This document shows, in pieces, positions 51,886 to 61,604 of a stretch of DNA of 64,000 nucleotides (within the stretch, counting starts at the first letter, position 1; every line of letters starts with the position of its first letter). The notes below the pieces were generated by a model, which saw only the letters and a program-made list of their open reading frames with translations, was not told where the DNA came from and ran no database searches. The position numbers and the translations under genes were made by a program. This stretch comes from CAYUZU01 sp964448675 (GTDB lineage: Bacteria; Planctomycetota; Phycisphaerae; UBA1845; Fen-1342). Location: NCBI GenBank assembly GCA_964448675.1, contig CAYUZU010000004.1, forward strand, positions 186,001 through 250,000. The letters are read 5' to 3'.

Positions 51886-52890
51886 ATGGCTGCGGCCGGC
51901 AGTGTCATCCGTACAGTGCTGAACATCAACTTCATCTGGGGGGCGATGATCCTGGTGTCCTTCGCGCTGTGCGTGGGGCAGCACTACAGTGCGACCGCGA
52001 CGATCATCCCCGCCGACCGGCTCGCGCCCGGCGTCAACACCGTCACGATCCATACACGGGCGGTGGGTGACGAGCAGGCGCCCGACGGTGGACTCGCCGA
52101 ACATGTGTTCACGCTCGGGCTCACGGACGGTGGCCTGGCCATCGACCCCAATGACCGCCAGCCCAGTGAAGAGCGACCCTGGCTGATCAGCGCCGCGCGC
52201 GCCGACGGCGGCTTCACCCTGCAATGGGAAGCGCCCACGCACGGCCCGTACACCGTCACCGTCAACGACGAGGCGGTCGAGGTCGGCCGACTCGTCAAGC
52301 TTCAGTCCCTGACCGATGCCGCCTTCGATTACGCCGAGAGCGGCTTCACCATCGCCCTGGGGCTGGTGTCGTCAATGGTGTTGTTCCTGGGGCTGATGAA
52401 AGTCGGCGAAGACGCCGGCATCGTCCAACTCGTCGCCCGTGTCTTCTACCCCGTCATCCGCTTTCTGTTCCCGCAGGTGCCCAAGGACCACCCGGCCAAC
52501 GGGGCCATCCTGATGAACTGGACGACCACCGTCCTCGGGCTGGGCAACGCGGCCACGCCATTTGGCCTCAAGGCCATGAAGGAGCTCCAGAGCCTCAACG
52601 ATCACCCGCGCATCGCGACCGATTCGCAGGTCATGCTGCTGGGCTTCAACACCGCGGGCTTCGCGTTGCTGCCGACGACGCTCATCGCGATGCGCAAGGC
52701 GGCGGGCACCAGCGACCCGTTCGAGATCATCGGTACGTGCATGCTCGCCGGTGCGGTATCGACGGTCACGGCCATTATCGTTGTCAAGGTCCTCGGCCGG
52801 CTGCCCATGTTCTCCTGGGAGGCGGCGGTCGCCGAGGACGAAGCGGAACGCGAAAAGGCAGGCGGCAAGCCGACCGAGGAGGGCGCGTAA
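51886..52890 (+). CDS. spmA: SpmA-like membrane protein with extracytoplasmic insert
   Basis: The product has 334 residues from ATG 51886 behind GGAGGAGG. The C-terminal 180 residues match spore maturation protein A: ALGLVSSMVLFLGLMKVGED, FPQVPKDHPANGAILMN, LGLGNAATPFGLKAMKEL and NTAGFALLPTTLIAMR. Bacillus SpmA has about 196 residues. Here the first helix (about 12-32) is followed by an extra region of about 120 residues (33-155) rich in beta strands (PYTVTVNDEAVEVG), likely an immunoglobulin-like extracytoplasmic domain. spmB starts at the stop (TAATG), and a carboxypeptidase gene follows. Confidence 0.87.
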   Translation: MAAAGSVIRTVLNINFIWGAMILVSFALCVGQHYSATATIIPADRLAPGVNTVTIHTRAVGDEQAPDGGLAEHVFTLGLTDGGLAIDPNDRQPSEERPWLISAARADGGFTLQWEAPTHGPYTVTVNDEAVEVGRLVKLQSLTDAAFDYAESGFTIALGLVSSMVLFLGLMKVGEDAGIVQLVARVFYPVIRFLFPQVPKDHPANGAILMNWTTTVLGLGNAATPFGLKAMKELQSLNDHPRIATDSQVMLLGFNTAGFALLPTTLIAMRKAAGTSDPFEIIGTCMLAGAVSTVTAIIVVKVLGRLPMFSWEAAVAEDEAEREKAGGKPTEEGA

Positions 52891-53438
52891 TGTCGGACCA
52901 GCCGATCTTCAAGCTCATCGTCGACCAGATCTCGCTGCTGACGATCCCGGTCATTTTCTTCGCCATTATCGCCTACGCGATGTTCAGACGCGTCAAGGTC
53001 TACGAGTCCTTCATCGAAGGCGGCAAGGAAGGATGGGGCATCTTCATCCAGATCCTGCCCTACATCGTCGCCATCTTCGTTGCCATCGGCATGTTCCGCG
53101 TGTCGGGCGGCCTCGGTTTCGTCTCGCGCCAGCTTGCCCCGCTCACCCAGAGCATCGGCATGCCGGCCGAAGTCCTGCCCGTCGCCCTGATGAAGCCGCT
53201 GTCCGGCTCGGGCTCGCTGGGCATCGTCGCCGAGATCGTCCAGAAGAACCCGGACTCGTTCGAGGCGAAGATGGCCTCCACCATGTTCGGCAGCACCGAC
53301 ACGACGTTCTACATCATCGCGCTGTACTTCGGCTCGGTCGGCATTGTGCGGATCCGCCAGGCGATGCTGGCGGGGCTGATCGCCGATACCGCCGGCATCC
53401 TCACCGCCGTCTGGGTCTCGCATGCCGTGTTCAAGTAA
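52890..53438 (+). CDS. spmB: SpmB-like membrane protein
   Basis: The 182-residue polytopic membrane protein starts with the ATG that overlaps the spmA stop. It matches spore maturation protein B (nucleoside-recognition family): VYESFIEGGKEG, LPYIVAIFVAIGMFRVSGGL, LPVALMKPLSGSGSLGIVAE and MFGSTDTTFYIIALYFGSVG. In Bacillus, SpmA and SpmB are needed for spore core dehydration. Here, in a probable non-spore-former, the pair may transport a small molecule or a wall precursor. The next gene follows 31 bases downstream. Confidence 0.9.
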   Translation: MSDQPIFKLIVDQISLLTIPVIFFAIIAYAMFRRVKVYESFIEGGKEGWGIFIQILPYIVAIFVAIGMFRVSGGLGFVSRQLAPLTQSIGMPAEVLPVALMKPLSGSGSLGIVAEIVQKNPDSFEAKMASTMFGSTDTTFYIIALYFGSVGIVRIRQAMLAGLIADTAGILTAVWVSHAVFK

Positions 53439-53469
53439 GGAACATCACCCGCAAAGGAGGGGTTTGCCC

Positions 53470-54939
53470 ATGCAACGCCACCGGTCCAAGCACCTGGTCC
53501 TGTTCGCCATCGCCGTCCTGCTGACCACCACGCTGGGCTGCCTGTCGGCCCGCGTCGACCGGCAGCAGCAACTCGCTGCCCGCCTCGACGAGATCCTCAA
53601 TCGCCACAGCGACAGCGGTGCCATCGTCAGCGCACGCGTGCTGGAGCTCCCTGATCGCCGCGAGCTCTACGCCCGCGACGTCGACACGCCCTACACGCCC
53701 GCGAGCAACATGAAGGTGCCCGTCAGTGCCGCCGGCCTGGACATGTTCGGCCCCGACCACACCTTCAGGACCTACCTTGCCGTCGATGGCGACGACCTGT
53801 GGCTCATCGGCACCGGCGACCCCGGCCTGGGCGATCCGCGCCTGGCACGCCGGGCCGACCGCCTGCCGACCAGCGTGTTCGATGACTGGCTGGCGGCTCT
53901 GCGTGACCGCGGTATCGAGCGGATCGAGGGCGACCTGTACTACTACGACGACGCGCTCGACCCCGAGTGGACGCACGCCACCTGGGGTGAGAGCGTGCTG
54001 CACTGGTACGGCGCCCCGGTCTCCGGGCTGAACTTCAACGACAACTGCGTCGACATCACGATCGAGCCGACGGCCCCCGGCCAACCGGTCGACTACACCG
54101 TCATGCCGCCGGTGGAGCACATCAAGGTCATCAACCTCTGCATCACCGGCGAAGAGCACGACCCGAGCATCATCAAGTTCTACGGCAGCAATACGTATCA
54201 GATTACGGGCACGTGCGCGCGCGAGGCGGATCTCAAGAGCAAGCCCGTCATGGACCCCGGCGCGTTCACCTGTGACGCGCTGCGCACGCACTTCGCCGCC
54301 CACGGCTTCACCATCGCCGGCCGGACGCACGATGCGATCAAGCCGCTCAATGGCGCCGTGCCGCCGCCGGCGGAAAAGGTCGTGGCGGTTGCCGAGACGC
54401 CGCTGCCCGACGTCATCGGCCGCATCAACACCAACAGCCAGAACTTCTTCGCCGATGCGTTGTGCAAGCTGACGGGGCAGGCGTACGAAGCGCAGCAGGG
54501 CCGCAAGATCGCCGGCTCGTGGCAAGCCGGGGAGCTTGCGATTCGGACATTTCTCGCGGAGCGCGGCATCGACCGCGCGGGTTTCGCGCTGGCCGATGGC
54601 TCGGGGCTGAGCCGGGACAACAAGGTCACCACGCGGCTCATGACCGACCTCTTCGCGGTCATGCACGAGCGCGACGATGCGGCGATCTTCCGCGACAGCC
54701 TCGCCAAAGGCGGCATCGACGGCACGCTCGAAGAGCGTTTCGCCGCCTTGAAGGGCCGCGTCTTCGCCAAGACCGGCTACATTGGCGGTGTGCGTGCGCT
54801 GAGCGGCTACGTGCAGACGGACGGCGGCCAGTGGCTGACGTTCTCGATCATCTACAACCGCATCCCGGGCTCGGTGAAGCCCTACGAGGCGCTCCAGGAC
54901 GAGGCCGTGCGCCTGCTGGCGACCTGGCCCGAGTTGTGA
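53470..54939 (+). CDS. dacB: D-alanyl-D-alanine carboxypeptidase/endopeptidase (PBP4 type), lipoprotein
   Basis: The product has 489 residues from ATG 53470, behind AAAGGAGG. The lipoprotein signal ends TLGC (Cys24). Penicillin-binding motifs are complete: SNMK with Ser79 and Lys82, SQN, and KTG in FAKTGYIGG near the C-terminus. The layout, with a large insert between SxxK and SxN, matches PBP4/DacB of class C, which trims or cuts peptidoglycan peptides. It is the third gene of the spmA-spmB-dacB group and probably acts with it at the envelope. Confidence 0.9.
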   Translation: MQRHRSKHLVLFAIAVLLTTTLGCLSARVDRQQQLAARLDEILNRHSDSGAIVSARVLELPDRRELYARDVDTPYTPASNMKVPVSAAGLDMFGPDHTFRTYLAVDGDDLWLIGTGDPGLGDPRLARRADRLPTSVFDDWLAALRDRGIERIEGDLYYYDDALDPEWTHATWGESVLHWYGAPVSGLNFNDNCVDITIEPTAPGQPVDYTVMPPVEHIKVINLCITGEEHDPSIIKFYGSNTYQITGTCAREADLKSKPVMDPGAFTCDALRTHFAAHGFTIAGRTHDAIKPLNGAVPPPAEKVVAVAETPLPDVIGRINTNSQNFFADALCKLTGQAYEAQQGRKIAGSWQAGELAIRTFLAERGIDRAGFALADGSGLSRDNKVTTRLMTDLFAVMHERDDAAIFRDSLAKGGIDGTLEERFAALKGRVFAKTGYIGGVRALSGYVQTDGGQWLTFSIIYNRIPGSVKPYEALQDEAVRLLATWPEL

Positions 54940-54993
54940 TTCCCGTGTGTGGGCCCGCGTGACACACGCACGCAGGGCCGGAGGCAGAGGACC

Positions 54994-57468
54994 TTGACGC
55001 GACGACTGGTGGAGTTGGGTGGCCCGTGGCGGCTGCGACGCGTTGGCGAGGACACGTGGACAGCAGCGCAGGTGCCCGGCTGTGTGCATACCGATCTGCT
55101 GGCGGCGGCGCGCATTCCTGATCCGCTGACCGAGATGCACGAGCTGGGCCTGCTCTGGATCGACGAGGCGGACTGGGAATACGAGCGTAGCTTCGAGGTC
55201 GACGCCGATTTCTGCCGCCGATCGGCACAGTGGCTCGTCTGTGACGGCCTCGACACGATTGCAGAGATTCACGTTAACGATCGGCCGCTGGCGCAGACGC
55301 GCAACATGTTCCGCCGCTATTGGTTCGATGTGCGCAAACACTTGCGCCCCGGTACGAACCGAATTCGCGTTACGTTTCGCTCGCCGACCGAATACGGCCG
55401 CCGACGCAGCGAGACTCTGCCGTACGAACTGCCGGGCACCGAGTACGAGTGGTCGGACGGGCGTAAGCGCAAGGTGTATCGGCCGTGGGTGCGCAAGGCG
55501 CAGTATCAGTTTGGCTGGGATTGGGGGCCATGTCTTGCGACGGCGGGGATTTGGCGCGGACTGCGGCTGATCGGCACCGACGCCCCCGTCATCGAGTATG
55601 TCACCACGGCGCAGACGCACGTCACCGACAGCGTTCGGGTGACGGTGCGGGCCCACTTGCGCGTGCCGGCCGCAAGCAGTGGCGTGCTGCGGGTGCAATT
55701 GGGTGAGCACATCGCAACGACCGAGGCCCAGGTGCAGCCCGGGCAGGCGGTCATTTCGACAACAGTGGACGTCACGTCGCCACGGCTCTGGTGGCCCGTG
55801 GGGCTGGGGGCGGCGCACCTGTACCCGCTCGACGTGACGTGGCGGGGGGCGGACGGTGCCGAATGTGATCGGTATGAGACCCGTTTGGGATTGCGCCGGA
55901 TCGAGTTGCTGCGCGCGGCGGATCGGATTGGCGAGTCCTTCACGCTGCGGATCAATGGCATTGATGTGTTTTGCAAGGGGGCAAACTGGATTCCGGCTGA
56001 TCCATTCCCGACGCGCGTCACTACCGAGCGCTACGAGTGTCTGATCGACAGCGCCATCGACGCCAGCATGAACATGCTGCGCGTGTGGGGTGGCGGGATC
56101 TATGAAAGCGAGACGTTCTACCGACTGTGTGACGAGCGCGGCCTGATGATCTGGCAGGATTTCATGTTCGCCTGCGCGGCATACCCGACGGATGATGAGT
56201 TCCTCGACGAAGTCTGCGCCGAGGTGCGACACCAGTTGCGCGAGCTTGGCAACCACGCGTGCATCGTGCTGTGGTGTGGGGATAACGAGAACGAGTGGAT
56301 GAACAAGGAGCTGTGGGGGTTGCGGCCCGATTCGCCGCCGTTACGCGAGGGATGGGAGCGCCTCATCCAGGAGACCGTCGCGCCGATCGTGGCGGAGGAG
56401 GACCCGCCGCGGCCATGGTGGCCGAGTTCGCCTTCGAACGGTGGTGACGGCAGCCCGCCCGACTTGCGCCGCGGCGATCAGCATTTCTGGGAGGTATGGC
56501 ATGGGGGCATGCCGTTCGAGCGCTATCAGGAAGTTCTGCCGCGTTTCTGTAGCGAGTTCGGTTTTCAGTCGTTTCCGTCGCCCGCGACCTTGCGCGCAGC
56601 GATCGCTGGCGATATCAGCGACATCAACAGCCCGGTGATGCAGCACCATCAGCGTCACGGCCGCGGCAACCAGATCATCGACCAGACACTGGCCCGGTAT
56701 TTCGGAACCCCGGCGGATGTCGCGGACCGCTGCTACCTGAGTCAACTGGCGCACGGGTTGGCGCTGAAGATGGCGGTGGAGCACTGGCGGCGTGGCAAGC
56801 CGACGTGCATGGGCGCGTTGTACTGGCAGCTTGATGATTGCTGGGTGGTGGCGTCGTGGGCGAGCGTCGACTACACGCTACGCTACAAAGCGGCGCACTA
56901 CATGGCCAGGCGGTTCTTCGCGCCGCTGCTGGGTTCGATTGCGGATGATGGTGAGAAGCTGGACGTGTGGCTGACGAGCGATGTGCCCGAGGCGATCGAC
57001 GCAACGGTGATGCTGCGTGCCTGGCACGTCGACGGCCAGGTGCTGCACGAAGTGGAGCAGCAGACCACGCTTGCCGCGCAGGAAAGCCGATCGACGATGT
57101 CGTTGCCGCGCGCGACCTTTGTTACGGGAAACGTCCAGGCGGCGGATGTGGTCGTGCAGTTGTGCGTGCGTGCGGGCGATTGGCGGCATGACAACGTCCA
57201 CGCCCTGGTCCCGTTCAAGGACGTCAACTTGGCGCCGCCGGCGCTGAACGCCGTGGCCACAGGTTGTCACGTGCAGGTTACGACGGACCGGCCGGCGCTG
57301 TTCGTCGAGCTCGACAGCGGCGACATCGCGGGTACGTTCAGCGACAATGTGTTCGCGGCGTTCCCGGGTGAGCCGGTCGAAGTGGCGTTCCGCCCGCGGA
57401 CTGGCGGCGACAGCGAGCGGTTGGCACCGGCGCTGAAGGTGCGGTCGTACGTGCCAAGTGGAGAATGA
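54994..57468 (+). CDS. beta-mannosidase (GH2 family)
   Basis: The product has 824 residues from TTG 54994, nine bases after GGAGG. A GTG at 54949 is the alternative but would add 15 unconserved residues. The order of domains is that of GH2 beta-mannosidases: sugar-binding jelly roll (WEYERSFEVDADF, VNDRPLAQTRNMFRRYWFDV), PYELPGTEYEWSDG and VRKAQYQFGWDWGP, then the barrel with acid/base Glu432 in LWCGDNENEW and nucleophile Glu521 in CSEFGFQSFPS. It hydrolyses terminal beta-mannose from manno-oligosaccharides. No signal peptide is seen. The GH9 gene follows 52 bases downstream and may share a transcript. Confidence 0.92.
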   Translation: MTRRLVELGGPWRLRRVGEDTWTAAQVPGCVHTDLLAAARIPDPLTEMHELGLLWIDEADWEYERSFEVDADFCRRSAQWLVCDGLDTIAEIHVNDRPLAQTRNMFRRYWFDVRKHLRPGTNRIRVTFRSPTEYGRRRSETLPYELPGTEYEWSDGRKRKVYRPWVRKAQYQFGWDWGPCLATAGIWRGLRLIGTDAPVIEYVTTAQTHVTDSVRVTVRAHLRVPAASSGVLRVQLGEHIATTEAQVQPGQAVISTTVDVTSPRLWWPVGLGAAHLYPLDVTWRGADGAECDRYETRLGLRRIELLRAADRIGESFTLRINGIDVFCKGANWIPADPFPTRVTTERYECLIDSAIDASMNMLRVWGGGIYESETFYRLCDERGLMIWQDFMFACAAYPTDDEFLDEVCAEVRHQLRELGNHACIVLWCGDNENEWMNKELWGLRPDSPPLREGWERLIQETVAPIVAEEDPPRPWWPSSPSNGGDGSPPDLRRGDQHFWEVWHGGMPFERYQEVLPRFCSEFGFQSFPSPATLRAAIAGDISDINSPVMQHHQRHGRGNQIIDQTLARYFGTPADVADRCYLSQLAHGLALKMAVEHWRRGKPTCMGALYWQLDDCWVVASWASVDYTLRYKAAHYMARRFFAPLLGSIADDGEKLDVWLTSDVPEAIDATVMLRAWHVDGQVLHEVEQQTTLAAQESRSTMSLPRATFVTGNVQAADVVVQLCVRAGDWRHDNVHALVPFKDVNLAPPALNAVATGCHVQVTTDRPALFVELDSGDIAGTFSDNVFAAFPGEPVEVAFRPRTGGDSERLAPALKVRSYVPSGE

Positions 57469-57520
57469 AGGCGGCTGCGAACGTGCGGCTGCGAAGATAC
57501 GGGGTGACGGAGTTGCATCC

Positions 57521-59149
57521 ATGCGAAACACGCTTCTCTGTGGCATTCTGGTGGGCATGGCCGGGCTGGGGGCGACGGTGGCGTGCGCCGAGTTCTGGAT
57601 ACGTGTCAACAACGTCGGCTACCTGCCCGACGATCCCAAGATCGCGGTGATCATCAGTGACGAGCCATTAACCGGCAATTTCCACGTCGGCGACTTTGAG
57701 GCACCGATCGGGCCGAACGTGGGGGCGTGGCCGCCGTTCGACTACAACTACCGCGTGGACTTCTCCGCCGTCCGGAAGCCCGGCCGGTACAAGGTCCGCA
57801 TCGGGGAAGTCGCCTCGCCGGAGTTCACCATCGGCGACGACGCGTACGCCGACGTTCCGGGCAAGCTGCTGGGTTTCATGCGGTTGCAGCGCTGTGGCGA
57901 CAATCCGGTCACGGGTGAGAAGTGTCACCAGCAGGACGCCATCGACACCGAAACGGGCCGGCGGATTGACCTGCGCGGCGGCTGGCACGACGCGGCGGAT
58001 CGCATCAAGCACATGATTACGACGACGTATTGCGTTGCAGCACTTCAACTGGCCGGCGCGGAGAAAGAGGCGCACTACGGCGCAGAGCTGGTGCGGCGCA
58101 TCCATCCCGACCCGCAGACGATATACGTCCAGATCGGTGACGACCGCGACCACGCACCGCCGGCGAAGCTCTGGCACGAGGACCAGACAGATTACGGATG
58201 GGGCGCGGGGGGGCCGCGCCCGGCATGGCCCGCACTCGGCAAGCCGCAGGGGCCCAGGTACCAGAACGAATCGACCGGCGTGGCGAGTCTGGCGGGGCGG
58301 GCAGCGGCCGCGCTGGTGTTGGCGGGCGACCTCGACACCGCGCGTTCGTTGTATCGGCTGGCGCAAGCGCAGCCCGGCGTCGCGATGTCGGTGCCTGTGA
58401 AGGCGCCGTATTACTACGGTGAATCCACCTACTTTGACGACCTGGAATGGGCGGCGGCCGAGCTGTACATCGCAACGAAGGACCGCGCGTTTCTGAAGGA
58501 CGCGGTCCGCTATGCGGACCAGGCCGGCAGCAGCAAGTGGATGCCACGCGAGAAGCACGGGCACTACGAGTTCTTCCCGTACGTGAACCTGGCGCACTGG
58601 CGGCTGTATCCGCACGTCGATGGGAAGGTGCAGGCGCGGCTGGCGGGGTATTACCGGCAGGGGCTCGAGGCGGTGGTCGAGCGGGCCGCGAAGAACCCGT
58701 ATCGGATCGGCACGCCGATGGTGTGGTGCTCGACCAACGACGTGATCGCCTTTGCGACGCAGGCGGTGCTGTACGAGCAGATGACGGGCGACGATCGGTT
58801 TCGCCAGGCGGCGGCGGAGGCGCGCGACTGGCTCTTCGGCCGCAACCCGTGGGGCGTGTCGTTCGTCTGCGGCGTGCCGGCGGACGGGCGGCATGCGAGA
58901 AAGCCGCACCACCTGTTCTACGAGCTGATCGACCGGCTGCCGGTGGGGGGGCTGGTGGACGGGCCGGTGTCGCGTGAGATCAACGCGGGGCTGAAGTTCG
59001 CGGATTTCGGCGAGGACGAGCTGGCGCGGTTCCAGTCGGACTGGGCGGTGTACCACGACGTGTTCGCGGATTTCTCGACCAACGAGCCGATCATTGACGG
59101 GACCGTGTCGCTGCTGCTGCTGCTGGACGTGTGGGAGGGGAAGAAATAG
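57521..59149 (+). CDS. family 9 glycoside hydrolase (endoglucanase-like), secreted
   Basis: The product has 542 residues from ATG 57521. The signal peptide ends near ATVACA|EF. An N-terminal immunoglobulin-like CelD_N domain (about 25-105: WIRVNNVGYLPDDPKIAVI) precedes a GH9 (alpha/alpha)6 barrel. Catalytic aspartates Asp157 and Asp160 lie in GGWHDAADRIKHM, where the usual DAGD reads DAAD. Near the C-terminus, Glu522 in STNEPIIDGT matches the conserved acid. GH9 enzymes cut beta-1,4-glucans and related beta-glycans; an exo-acting or disaccharide-releasing member is possible. It is exported, in contrast to the neighbouring GH2 and GH65 enzymes. Confidence 0.88.
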   Translation: MRNTLLCGILVGMAGLGATVACAEFWIRVNNVGYLPDDPKIAVIISDEPLTGNFHVGDFEAPIGPNVGAWPPFDYNYRVDFSAVRKPGRYKVRIGEVASPEFTIGDDAYADVPGKLLGFMRLQRCGDNPVTGEKCHQQDAIDTETGRRIDLRGGWHDAADRIKHMITTTYCVAALQLAGAEKEAHYGAELVRRIHPDPQTIYVQIGDDRDHAPPAKLWHEDQTDYGWGAGGPRPAWPALGKPQGPRYQNESTGVASLAGRAAAALVLAGDLDTARSLYRLAQAQPGVAMSVPVKAPYYYGESTYFDDLEWAAAELYIATKDRAFLKDAVRYADQAGSSKWMPREKHGHYEFFPYVNLAHWRLYPHVDGKVQARLAGYYRQGLEAVVERAAKNPYRIGTPMVWCSTNDVIAFATQAVLYEQMTGDDRFRQAAAEARDWLFGRNPWGVSFVCGVPADGRHARKPHHLFYELIDRLPVGGLVDGPVSREINAGLKFADFGEDELARFQSDWAVYHDVFADFSTNEPIIDGTVSLLLLLDVWEGKK

Positions 59150-59189
59150 CGACGGAGGGTAGGGCGGGTCGAACCCGTCCTGCAGCGTG

Positions 59190-61505
59190 CTACGGGCCGT
59201 AGGCCAGAACGTATTGCTGTCCGCTCTCCAACGTCAGTGCCTGGCCTGCCACCGTGACCGGCAGGCTCAGCTTGCGCTCGGTGCCGACATCGAGTTGGAT
59301 CTGCTCACGGTCAATCGCCACGCGCACCGTCACGCCCTGCAACACGAGATTGAACCGCAGCGCTGACCACAGCCCCGGCAGCCGCGGGTTGATCCGCAAG
59401 CCCTGCGCGCTGATGTGCACGCCGCCAAAGCCGAACACGGCCGCCATCCACGCACCCCCCGCGGCCGTCCCGTGCAGCCCGGCGTAGGTGTCGCGACGGC
59501 CGGTCAGCCCCTCGTCGAGGTCCTCGCCTGCGGAAATGATGAAGTCGCGGTAGGCTTCGTCCATCTCGCCGACGTCGGCCGACGCGATCGCATTGATCAC
59601 GAAGCTCATCGAGGAGAAGTTCAGGCTCTTCTCGTAGTAGAAGTCGTAGTTGGCCCGCACGACGTCCGGGTCAAACGCATCGCGGCACAACACCATCGCC
59701 ATCAGGACATCCGGCTGGTTCAGCGCCTGGTACGGGAACACGGTGACGAACCAGACCTTGCGCTCGTCGAGCAGGTCCTTCGGCATCGGTTTGAGCTGGT
59801 AGAATCCTTCGCACTGCTCGTAGACCTTCGTCTGCGGGTCATAGAGCGGGGTGAGCTTGTCGCCGACCTCGCGCCAGCGAGCCGGCTCGTGTTCGGCCAG
59901 CGCGAGGCGCTGCGCCGCGCTCTCATAACCCTGCGGGTCTTCGCGGCGGAAACGCTCGACCGTTTCGGCCGCCCAGCGCAGGTTCTGCCGCGCGAGGTAG
60001 TTGGTGTAGAAATTGTTGGTGCTCTCGCAGTGGCCCTCGTCGGGGCCGGCGACGTCGTGCAGGTCGTACGCGTCGCGCTGCGGGTCGTGCCTGGCGCGCG
60101 ACGCGAAGAAGCGCGCCGTCTCGACCAGGATGTCGACACCCTGGTCGAACAGGTAATCCTCGTCGCCGGTGGTCCACACGTACTGCATCAGGGCGTAGGC
60201 GACGTCGCAGTTGATGTGGATGTTCGTGTGCGTGAACCGCCACCAGCGGCCGAGGCACTCTTCGCCGTAGGGCCCCGACTGCCAGGCGAACTTGGCGCCC
60301 TTGTAGCCGAGGTTGCGGGCGATCTCGCGGCCCGGTCGCAGCCCCTCGTGCCGATACTGCAGACACGTGCGCGTGAAGTGTGGCAGGGTGAACGTGTAGA
60401 ACGGCAGGATGTAGGTCTCGGTGTCGTAGAACGTGTTGCCCTGGTAGTACTCGCCGGTGAGCAGCTTGACCGGCACGCTCAGCCGATCGGTGAAGCGCGG
60501 GGCCGCCTGCAACAGGTGGAACAGGCAGAAGCGCAGGCCGAGCTGGGCCGGCTCGTCCCCCTCGATCTCCACGTCACACCGCGCCCAGAGCTCGTTCCAC
60601 GCGGCGCGCTGCTCCTCGAGGGCGGCGTCGAAGCCCTGGGCGGCGGCGTCGTCGAGCTCGGCGTCCAGCTCGGCCACGCAGCGGTGGCGCAGGTCCTCGC
60701 TGCTGGTAAGCACGATCGCCCGCTCGATCGTGATCGTCTGGCCCCGCTTGGCGGTGAATTCGTAACGCGTGTAGACGGCATCATGCTCGCTGACGCCGCG
60801 CGGGGCGGTGGTGGGCTCGCCGCGTTTGACGTGATTCTTCACGCCCTGGTGGATTTCGTGCTCGCGGGCCGGCGTCTGGGCCACCAGCCGACAGCATTCG
60901 GCGGGCTCGGCCCAGTGCTGCGTGACCTTGAACTGCCGCTCGCCGGTGGTGTTGGAATGCACCGCCCCGCTGATGCCCGCGTGCATGCGGATGGGGGTGT
61001 GGTCGTGATCCAGCGGCGTCAGCTTGTAGCGCATGAACGCCCGGTGCGCGTGCCGGAGGCAGGCGAAACGCTGCATCTCGACGTGCGTGGTGCGGCCCCA
61101 GGCGTCGCGGTAATCGAAGCTGTACCGGTAGACGCCGGTGCGCAGGTCGAGCGATTGCTCGAAATTGTCGACACCGCCGCGGCTGAGTGACATTTCGCGC
61201 TCATCGATGAAGACGCGCGTGAATAGCGGGCTGGGCAGGTTGGCGACAGCGGGGCTCTTGCCGGCGGTGTCGAAGTAGCGCGGGTCGAGGTAGCGGCGCT
61301 CCTCGTTGGACGCGCGGATCTGGCTGAACATGTCCAGCTCGTCGTAGACGCCGTTAATCAGCGTGACCGGGCTGTAGCCGTCGCGGTCGGCGCACACATT
61401 GCCCTTGAGGCCGAGGTAGCCGTTGGAGACGGTGGCCACACTGTTCCACTGGCCGAGGGTGTGGGCATTGGGCGACGTGTTGGTGATTTTCCAGGTGTCG
61501 TACAT
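59190..61505 (-). CDS. family 65 glycoside phosphorylase (maltose/kojibiose/nigerose phosphorylase type)
   Basis: This 771-residue cytoplasmic enzyme uses phosphate to split an alpha-linked disaccharide, giving beta-glucose 1-phosphate and glucose. GH65 features include FYDTETYILPFY (359-370), KGAKFAWQSGPYGEE (402-416), the general acid Glu490 in VAGPDEGH, and YYEKSLNFSSMS near the C-terminus. The KQAD box of many members reads NQPD. Whether the substrate is maltose, trehalose, kojibiose or nigerose is not decided by these motifs. The HAD gene and pgmB nearby match the standard partners for beta-glucose 1-phosphate. ATG 61505 follows a heptad repeat array. Confidence 0.9.
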   Translation of the reverse strand: MYDTWKITNTSPNAHTLGQWNSVATVSNGYLGLKGNVCADRDGYSPVTLINGVYDELDMFSQIRASNEERRYLDPRYFDTAGKSPAVANLPSPLFTRVFIDEREMSLSRGGVDNFEQSLDLRTGVYRYSFDYRDAWGRTTHVEMQRFACLRHAHRAFMRYKLTPLDHDHTPIRMHAGISGAVHSNTTGERQFKVTQHWAEPAECCRLVAQTPAREHEIHQGVKNHVKRGEPTTAPRGVSEHDAVYTRYEFTAKRGQTITIERAIVLTSSEDLRHRCVAELDAELDDAAAQGFDAALEEQRAAWNELWARCDVEIEGDEPAQLGLRFCLFHLLQAAPRFTDRLSVPVKLLTGEYYQGNTFYDTETYILPFYTFTLPHFTRTCLQYRHEGLRPGREIARNLGYKGAKFAWQSGPYGEECLGRWWRFTHTNIHINCDVAYALMQYVWTTGDEDYLFDQGVDILVETARFFASRARHDPQRDAYDLHDVAGPDEGHCESTNNFYTNYLARQNLRWAAETVERFRREDPQGYESAAQRLALAEHEPARWREVGDKLTPLYDPQTKVYEQCEGFYQLKPMPKDLLDERKVWFVTVFPYQALNQPDVLMAMVLCRDAFDPDVVRANYDFYYEKSLNFSSMSFVINAIASADVGEMDEAYRDFIISAGEDLDEGLTGRRDTYAGLHGTAAGGAWMAAVFGFGGVHISAQGLRINPRLPGLWSALRFNLVLQGVTVRVAIDREQIQLDVGTERKLSLPVTVAGQALTLESGQQYVLAYGP

Positions 61506-61510
61506 GGGGG

Positions 61511-61543
61511 TGGTCAGTTCTCAGTTCTCAGTTTTCAGCCGTG
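61511..61543 (-). repeat. ACTGAGA heptad array upstream of the GH65 gene
   Basis: On the minus strand, units read CTGAAA, ACTGAGA, ACTGAGA, ACTGACC and end seven bases before the GH65 start codon. The layout parallels the ACTGNNN array before the AcpH-like gene near 9.9 kb. Confidence 0.6.
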
Positions 61544-61604
61544 GTGAGCTGGCAGCAATGAGGTACCGGTCCGCAGCCGGAGCGTGTCGACGCGGGTGCT
61601 CAAA

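Noticed and set aside
52224..53438. A 404-residue fusion frame ending in spmB
   Set aside because: The first 220 codons are the out-of-frame shadow of spmA. The real spmB begins at the ATG overlapping the spmA stop at 52890.
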